Shown here: positions 24,232 through 27,868 of the stretch, one piece after another
Numbering within the stretch: the first letter of the stretch is position 1
Layout of the letters: every line of letters starts with the position of its first letter
Assembly (NCBI GenBank): GCA_050747525.1
Contig: JBOGOC010000048.1
Location: 1-27,868 of the forward strand
DNA length: 27,868 nt
Reading direction: 5' to 3'
DNA from: JBOGOC01 sp050747525
GTDB lineage: Bacteria > Acidobacteriota > Polarisedimenticolia > JACPZX01 > DASXTC01
Translations under genes and position numbers: made by a program
The notes under the pieces: model-generated
What the model was told of the DNA's origin: nothing
Seen by the model: the letters and a program-made list of their open reading frames with translations, nothing else
Databases searched by the model: none

Positions 24232-25920
24232 GTGCTAGCCGTCTTGTTGTGGGTGCTCGCTGCGGCCCCTCCCGCCATCTTCACCAACGTCACGCCCGCC
24301 TCCGGCCTGGAATCGGCCGTCCAGACGGTGGGGCGGGCCGACAAGGACTACATCAGCGACACCATCGGCACGGGGATAGCCGCGTTCGACATGGACAACG
24401 ACGGGTGGCAGGACCTGTACCTGGCCAACGGCTCACGCCTGGGGGGGTATCCGCCCGGCCAGGAGCCCCACCCGTATCTCTTCCGCAACAAAGGGGGCAA
24501 CACCTTCGAGGACGTCACCCGGGACTCGGGGGTCGACCAGGCCTTCTGGGGGAGCGGCGTGGCGGTGGGGGACTACGACAACGACGGCCTCACCGACCTG
24601 TACGTGACCGCCTACGGCCCCAACCACCTGTACCGCAACCTGGGGGGAGGCCGCTTCCAGGACGTCAGCGGCCCGGCCGGCGTGGACGCGGAGTCCTGGG
24701 GGGCCTCGGCGTCGTTCGTGGACATCGACCTCGACGGGGACCTGGACCTGTTCGTGACCACGTACGTGGATTTCGATCCACGCGAGATCCCGCCGCGCGG
24801 CGATCCCAACCATCCCTGCATGTACCGCGGCTTCATGGTGATGTGCGGGCCCACCGGGCTCAAGGGGGAGCCCGACATCCTCTATCGCAACAACGGCGAC
24901 GGCACCTTCAGCAACGTCACCTCCGCGGCGGGGATCCGCACCGACGTCGGCCTGTTCGGGCTGGGCGTGGCGGTGGGGGACTACGACGCAGACGCCGATC
25001 CCGACCTTTACGTCGCCAACGACGCCACGCCCAACCAGCTCTACCGCAACCGGGGCGACGGCACCTTCGAGGAAGTGGCGGCCATGAGCGGCGCGGCGTA
25101 CGGGGTGGACGGGACCGAAGCCGGCTCGATGGGGACAGCGTTCGGCGACTATGACGGCGACGGGGCGCTGGATCTGGTGATCACCAACTTCTCTCATCAG
25201 TCGTATCAGCTCCTGCGCCAGTCCGAAGGCCTGTTCTTCGAGGACGTCAGCTACACGACGGGGATCTACGCCGCCACGTTCCTCTTCCTGGGGTGGGCCA
25301 CCGACTTCTTCGACTACGACCACGATGGCTGGCTCGACCTGTTCTTCCTCAACGGCCACGTCTATCCCGGCGTGGACGCCATGCAGATCGGCTCGACGTA
25401 CCGCCAGACCAACCATCTGATGCACAACGTGGCGGGGCCGGATGGCCTGAGGACGTACGAGGACGTCAGCAGCCGGGCCGGGCCTGATTTCGCGGCAGCG
25501 CGCAGCCATCGCGCGGGAGGGGCCTTCGACAGCGACCGGGACGGCGACCTCGACCTGGTGGCCGGCGTCATGGACGAGGGCCCCGTGCTCCTGCGCAACG
25601 ATGCCGGCACCGCGGGCGGCTCCTGGCTGCAGGTGCGTCCCGTGGGAAGCGCGGCCAACCGGTCCGGGATCGGCGTGCGCCTGGAGGCGCAGGTCAAAGG
25701 GCGGCGCCTCGTGCGGTACACGGGCGCAAGTTCCTTCCTGTGGGGCGCGGACCCCCGCGCCCACTTCGGGCTGGGAGACGCCCGCAAGGTGGACTCGCTG
25801 GAAGTGATCTGGCCTGGAGGGCGCCGGCAGACCGTGCGGAATCTGGCCGCCAACACCGCGTGGGTGCTCGTGGAGGGACGCGATCCCGTCCCCGACGTCC
25901 CTCAAGGAGCCGCGCGATGA
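24232..25920 (+). CDS. Secreted CRTAC1-type VCBS/FG-GAP protein with ASPIC/UnbV domain
   Basis: This is a 562-residue exported protein with a short signal peptide (about 1-15). Seven Ca-binding FG-GAP/VCBS loops of the DxDxDGxxD type, some degenerate, start near residues 53, 114, 164, 250, 306, 361 and 433, implying a seven-bladed beta-propeller. C196 and C205 occur in the family's CxxR...CGP stretch. The C-terminus (about 476-548) is an ASPIC/UnbV domain ending in SLEVIWPGGRRQTV. The molecular role of bacterial CRTAC1 proteins is unknown; adhesion or carbohydrate binding is often inferred. The GTG is chosen because it opens the signal peptide and sits 7 nt after TATAAT; translation further upstream would read through the promoter. 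The stop overlaps the next ATG (ATGA). Confidence 0.88.
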   Translation: MLAVLLWVLAAAPPAIFTNVTPASGLESAVQTVGRADKDYISDTIGTGIAAFDMDNDGWQDLYLANGSRLGGYPPGQEPHPYLFRNKGGNTFEDVTRDSGVDQAFWGSGVAVGDYDNDGLTDLYVTAYGPNHLYRNLGGGRFQDVSGPAGVDAESWGASASFVDIDLDGDLDLFVTTYVDFDPREIPPRGDPNHPCMYRGFMVMCGPTGLKGEPDILYRNNGDGTFSNVTSAAGIRTDVGLFGLGVAVGDYDADADPDLYVANDATPNQLYRNRGDGTFEEVAAMSGAAYGVDGTEAGSMGTAFGDYDGDGALDLVITNFSHQSYQLLRQSEGLFFEDVSYTTGIYAATFLFLGWATDFFDYDHDGWLDLFFLNGHVYPGVDAMQIGSTYRQTNHLMHNVAGPDGLRTYEDVSSRAGPDFAAARSHRAGGAFDSDRDGDLDLVAGVMDEGPVLLRNDAGTAGGSWLQVRPVGSAANRSGIGVRLEAQVKGRRLVRYTGASSFLWGADPRAHFGLGDARKVDSLEVIWPGGRRQTVRNLAANTAWVLVEGRDPVPDVPQGAAR

Positions 25921-26972
25921 TCGGCGCGCGCATCCTGGCCATCGCGGCGGTGCTGGCGCTGGCGGCGGGCCCCCTGGTGGCGCAGAGCGCGTCGGGCGAG
26001 TCGGCATCGGACCTTCACGCCCGCGCGGAGGCGGCCCTGGCGCGCGGAGAGAACGACCAGGCCACGGTGCTGCTGCAGCAGGCCATCGCGGCGGACGCGG
26101 CGTACTGGCCCAGTCTCTGCCGGCTCGGCGAGGTCTTTCTGGCCGCGGGGCGCCCCGCCGAGGCGGAGCCCCTGCTGAGGAAGGCCACGGAGATCAACCG
26201 GGAGCATGGCCCGTGTCTCTCCCGCTACGCGCAGGTCCTGCTGACGACGGGAAAGACGGCCGAGGCGGAGGTCCCACTGAAACGCGCCGCAGACCTGATG
26301 CCCTCCGACGCGGGCGTGCTGTTCAATCTGGCGAGGCTCTACGAGACGACGGAGAGGCCCGAGCTGGCCATCGAGACCTACCGGCGATTCGTCGCCATCA
26401 GCGTGGATCCAAAGCGCACGACCTCCGCGCGCCTCAAGCTGGCGCGCCTCCTGTCGGAGGCCCTGAAGCTCGAAGAATCGATCGCCCAGTACCAGCTCTA
26501 TCTTCAGGATGTGCCGGATCGACACGAGGTGCGCAACGAGCTGGCCATGACCCTGTCGGCCGCGTCGCGCTATCCCGATGCCCTGGCCGAATACGAGAAG
26601 GTCTTCGCTGCCGGCGGTGGCAACGCGGACGGGCTGGCCCGCGCGGGCGCCATCTGCGTGCTCACCAGAGACTTTCCTCGTGCGGTCGGATACCTCGAAC
26701 GCGCCGTGCAGGCGGATCCAGCCTCCATGCCGGCGCGCCTGTCCCTGGGGACCGCCCTGGCGCAGTCGGGGAACCACGCGCGCGCCGTGGAGGTTCTCTC
26801 GTCCGCGGCGACCGACGACCCGGACAACGAGCGCGTGCACTTCCTGCTCGCGCAGTCGCTCATGAAGCTGGGTCGAAACGAAGAGGCAAAGGTGGAGCTG
26901 GAGAAGCACAAGGCCCTGCACGAGCGGATCATGAAGGAGCGCATGTCGCAGCAGCCCACCGGCCATCCCTGA
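25917..26972 (+). CDS. Exported tetratricopeptide repeat protein
   Basis: This is a 351-residue protein with a Sec-type signal peptide (about 1-22, cleavage near LVAQS) followed by tandem TPR units across about 30-335, recognisable by repeated helices such as YWPSLCRLGEVFLAAGRPAEA. No catalytic domain is seen, so a scaffold or partner-binding role outside the cytoplasm is likely. AAGGAG lies about 8 nt before the ATG, and the ATG overlaps the stop of the CRTAC1-type gene (ATGA). The two exported proteins are therefore made together and may form a complex; this is inference. The last residues are charged and may be disordered. Confidence 0.85.
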   Translation: MIGARILAIAAVLALAAGPLVAQSASGESASDLHARAEAALARGENDQATVLLQQAIAADAAYWPSLCRLGEVFLAAGRPAEAEPLLRKATEINREHGPCLSRYAQVLLTTGKTAEAEVPLKRAADLMPSDAGVLFNLARLYETTERPELAIETYRRFVAISVDPKRTTSARLKLARLLSEALKLEESIAQYQLYLQDVPDRHEVRNELAMTLSAASRYPDALAEYEKVFAAGGGNADGLARAGAICVLTRDFPRAVGYLERAVQADPASMPARLSLGTALAQSGNHARAVEVLSSAATDDPDNERVHFLLAQSLMKLGRNEEAKVELEKHKALHERIMKERMSQQPTGHP

Positions 26973-26990
26973 GCCACGCTTGGCCTGTGA

Positions 26991-26996
26991 TACCCT
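26991..26996 (+). promoter_or_regulatory. TANNNT box (TACCCT) before the NadE-type glutaminase gene
   Basis: TACCCT lies in the 30-nt gap after the TPR gene, with its last T exactly 7 nt before the ATG at 27003. No Shine-Dalgarno sequence precedes that ATG. The spacing is identical to that of both TATAAT boxes at 24218-24225. The hexamer is a poor match to TATAAT beyond its three fixed positions. Confidence 0.4.
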
Positions 26997-27002
26997 CCGC
27001 CG

Positions 27003-27860
27003 ATGAAGGTCGTTCTGGCCCAGATCGCGCCCTCCCTTGGAGATCTGGATCGCAACCTCTCGGCTCACCTCTCCGAAGCGCGCAGCGCCGCTCGCGCCGG
27101 CGCCGACCTGGTCGTCTTTCCCGAGCTGAGCCTCACGGGCTACCTCCTTCAGGACCTGGCGTCCGAATGCGCCCGCGATGCGCGTGATGCTCAGCCTCTG
27201 AAGCGGCTGGCCGCGGCCAGCAAGCGCGTGGGGATCGTGGCTGGGTTCGTGGAGCGTTCCGGCGGGCTGCTGATCCACAACGCGGCCGGATGCTGGCTGG
27301 GTGGGGCTCTGGCGCACCTGCATCGCAAGGTCTACCTGCCCACCTATGGGATGTTCGACGAGGGGCGGTACTTCGCGGCGGGAGAGGTCTTCCGCACTTT
27401 CGAGGCGCCCTGGGGGCGGACCGGCCTGCTCGTCTGCGAGGACTTCTGGCACCTGTCTTCTTCCTACCTGCTCGCCCAGGAGGGGATGGACGTGCTGGTG
27501 GTGATCTCGGCCAGCCCGTTGAAGGGGCTGGATGTGACAGGGCGGCCGGTGGGCGAGGCCTGGCTGCAGATGGCGCAGGTCGTGGCGCGCTTCCTGGGCT
27601 GTTTCGTGGTGTACGTGAACCGTGTGGGGTACGAGGACGGCTGGAGCTACGCCGGGGGCTCGTTCGCCGTGGATCCTTCGGGGCGTGAGATCGGTCGCGC
27701 CCGAGCCCTGCGCGCGCAGTCGGTGGCCGTCACGCTCGATCCCAGGCGCCTGGCCGCCGCCCGGGCCGCCGCGCCGATGCTGCGCGACGAGAAGCTCGAC
27801 CTGGTGCGGCGCGAGCTGGAGCGGATCGCGCTGGCGCGCTACGGGGTCTCCACCGCATGA
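27003..27860 (+). CDS. Nitrilase-superfamily amidase, NadE glutaminase-domain type
   Basis: This is a 285-residue carbon-nitrogen hydrolase with the catalytic triad E41 (FPELSLTGY), K109 (HRKVYLP) and C145 (LLVCEDFWH). The KVYLPTYGMFDEGRYF stretch closely resembles the N-terminal glutaminase domain of glutamine-dependent NAD synthetase, where it releases ammonia for the synthetase domain. Here the domain ends without a synthetase. The stop overlaps an ATG (ATGA) that begins the next gene at the window edge, so a separately encoded NAD synthetase may follow; this cannot be seen. Another amide substrate is possible. The start lacks a Shine-Dalgarno sequence and has a TANNNT box 7 nt upstream. 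Confidence 0.88.
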   Translation: MKVVLAQIAPSLGDLDRNLSAHLSEARSAARAGADLVVFPELSLTGYLLQDLASECARDARDAQPLKRLAAASKRVGIVAGFVERSGGLLIHNAAGCWLGGALAHLHRKVYLPTYGMFDEGRYFAAGEVFRTFEAPWGRTGLLVCEDFWHLSSSYLLAQEGMDVLVVISASPLKGLDVTGRPVGEAWLQMAQVVARFLGCFVVYVNRVGYEDGWSYAGGSFAVDPSGREIGRARALRAQSVAVTLDPRRLAAARAAAPMLRDEKLDLVRRELERIALARYGVSTA

Positions 27861-27868
27861 GGCGCGCG
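27857..27868 (+). CDS. Start of the next gene, cut by the window edge
   Basis: The stop of the glutaminase gene is embedded in ATGA, and the ATG opens a frame reading M-R-R-A before the sequence ends. The 4-nt overlap matches the style of other gene pairs in this window. By analogy a NAD synthetase (nadE) is expected here, but four codons cannot show it. Confidence 0.4.

Overview
The window is a very GC-rich (roughly 70% by eye), extremely compact bacterial segment with 20 complete protein genes, one probable 32-codon microprotein gene and the first codons of one more gene at the right edge. LptD and a ClpB/GrpE/Hsp20/HtpX set point to a diderm bacterium with an LPS-type outer membrane. High GC, long head-to-tail operons with 4-nt overlaps, and a secreted CRTAC1-type (ASPIC/UnbV) protein paired with a TPR protein suggest Acidobacteriota or a similar uncultured lineage; that placement is inference. 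I see no tRNA, rRNA, CRISPR array, insertion sequence, prophage or integron signal, and apart from the first 219 bases there is no non-coding gap longer than about 60 bases.

Layout. (1) 220-5530, plus: CPBP membrane protease, then clpB, hsp20, htpX and grpE, a compact protein-quality-control block. (2) 5464-6597, minus: a membrane-anchored SGNH hydrolase whose end overlaps grpE tail to tail by 67 bp. (3) 6634-12642, plus: a fused 4Fe-4S/NrfD protein, a large molybdopterin oxidoreductase and a GT39-type glycosyltransferase, all overlapping. The first two form a membrane quinone-linked molybdoenzyme of unknown substrate. (4) 24211-12639, minus: a probable nine-gene operon (ten with an unlikely-to-be-separate ClC tail counted after the microprotein): SDF-family symporter, lptD, RmlD-like reductase, NAD-dependent epimerase/reductase, a fusion of a phytol-kinase-like domain with a DUF92 (VTE6-like) domain, a UbiA prenyltransferase, an amidohydrolase, the microprotein and a ClC channel/exchanger with CBS and TrkA-C domains. 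(5) 24232-27868, plus: CRTAC1-type VCBS protein, TPR protein, a stand-alone NadE-type glutaminase/nitrilase and the start of the next gene.

Two things stand out. First, several transcription-unit heads have no Shine-Dalgarno sequence but carry a TANNNT -10-like box 5-8 nt before the start codon, the arrangement expected of leaderless mRNAs. The clearest case is the 20-bp gap at 24212-24231, where one palindromic ATTATAAT supplies a -10 box to both divergent genes and sits exactly the same distance from both start codons. Second, the fused isoprenoid-alcohol kinase / isoprenyl-phosphate kinase lies directly beside a UbiA prenyltransferase (overlapping stop/start), which reads as a compact isoprenoid-alcohol salvage and transfer module in an operon with envelope biogenesis genes. 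All functions are read from sequence motifs; no database search was possible.
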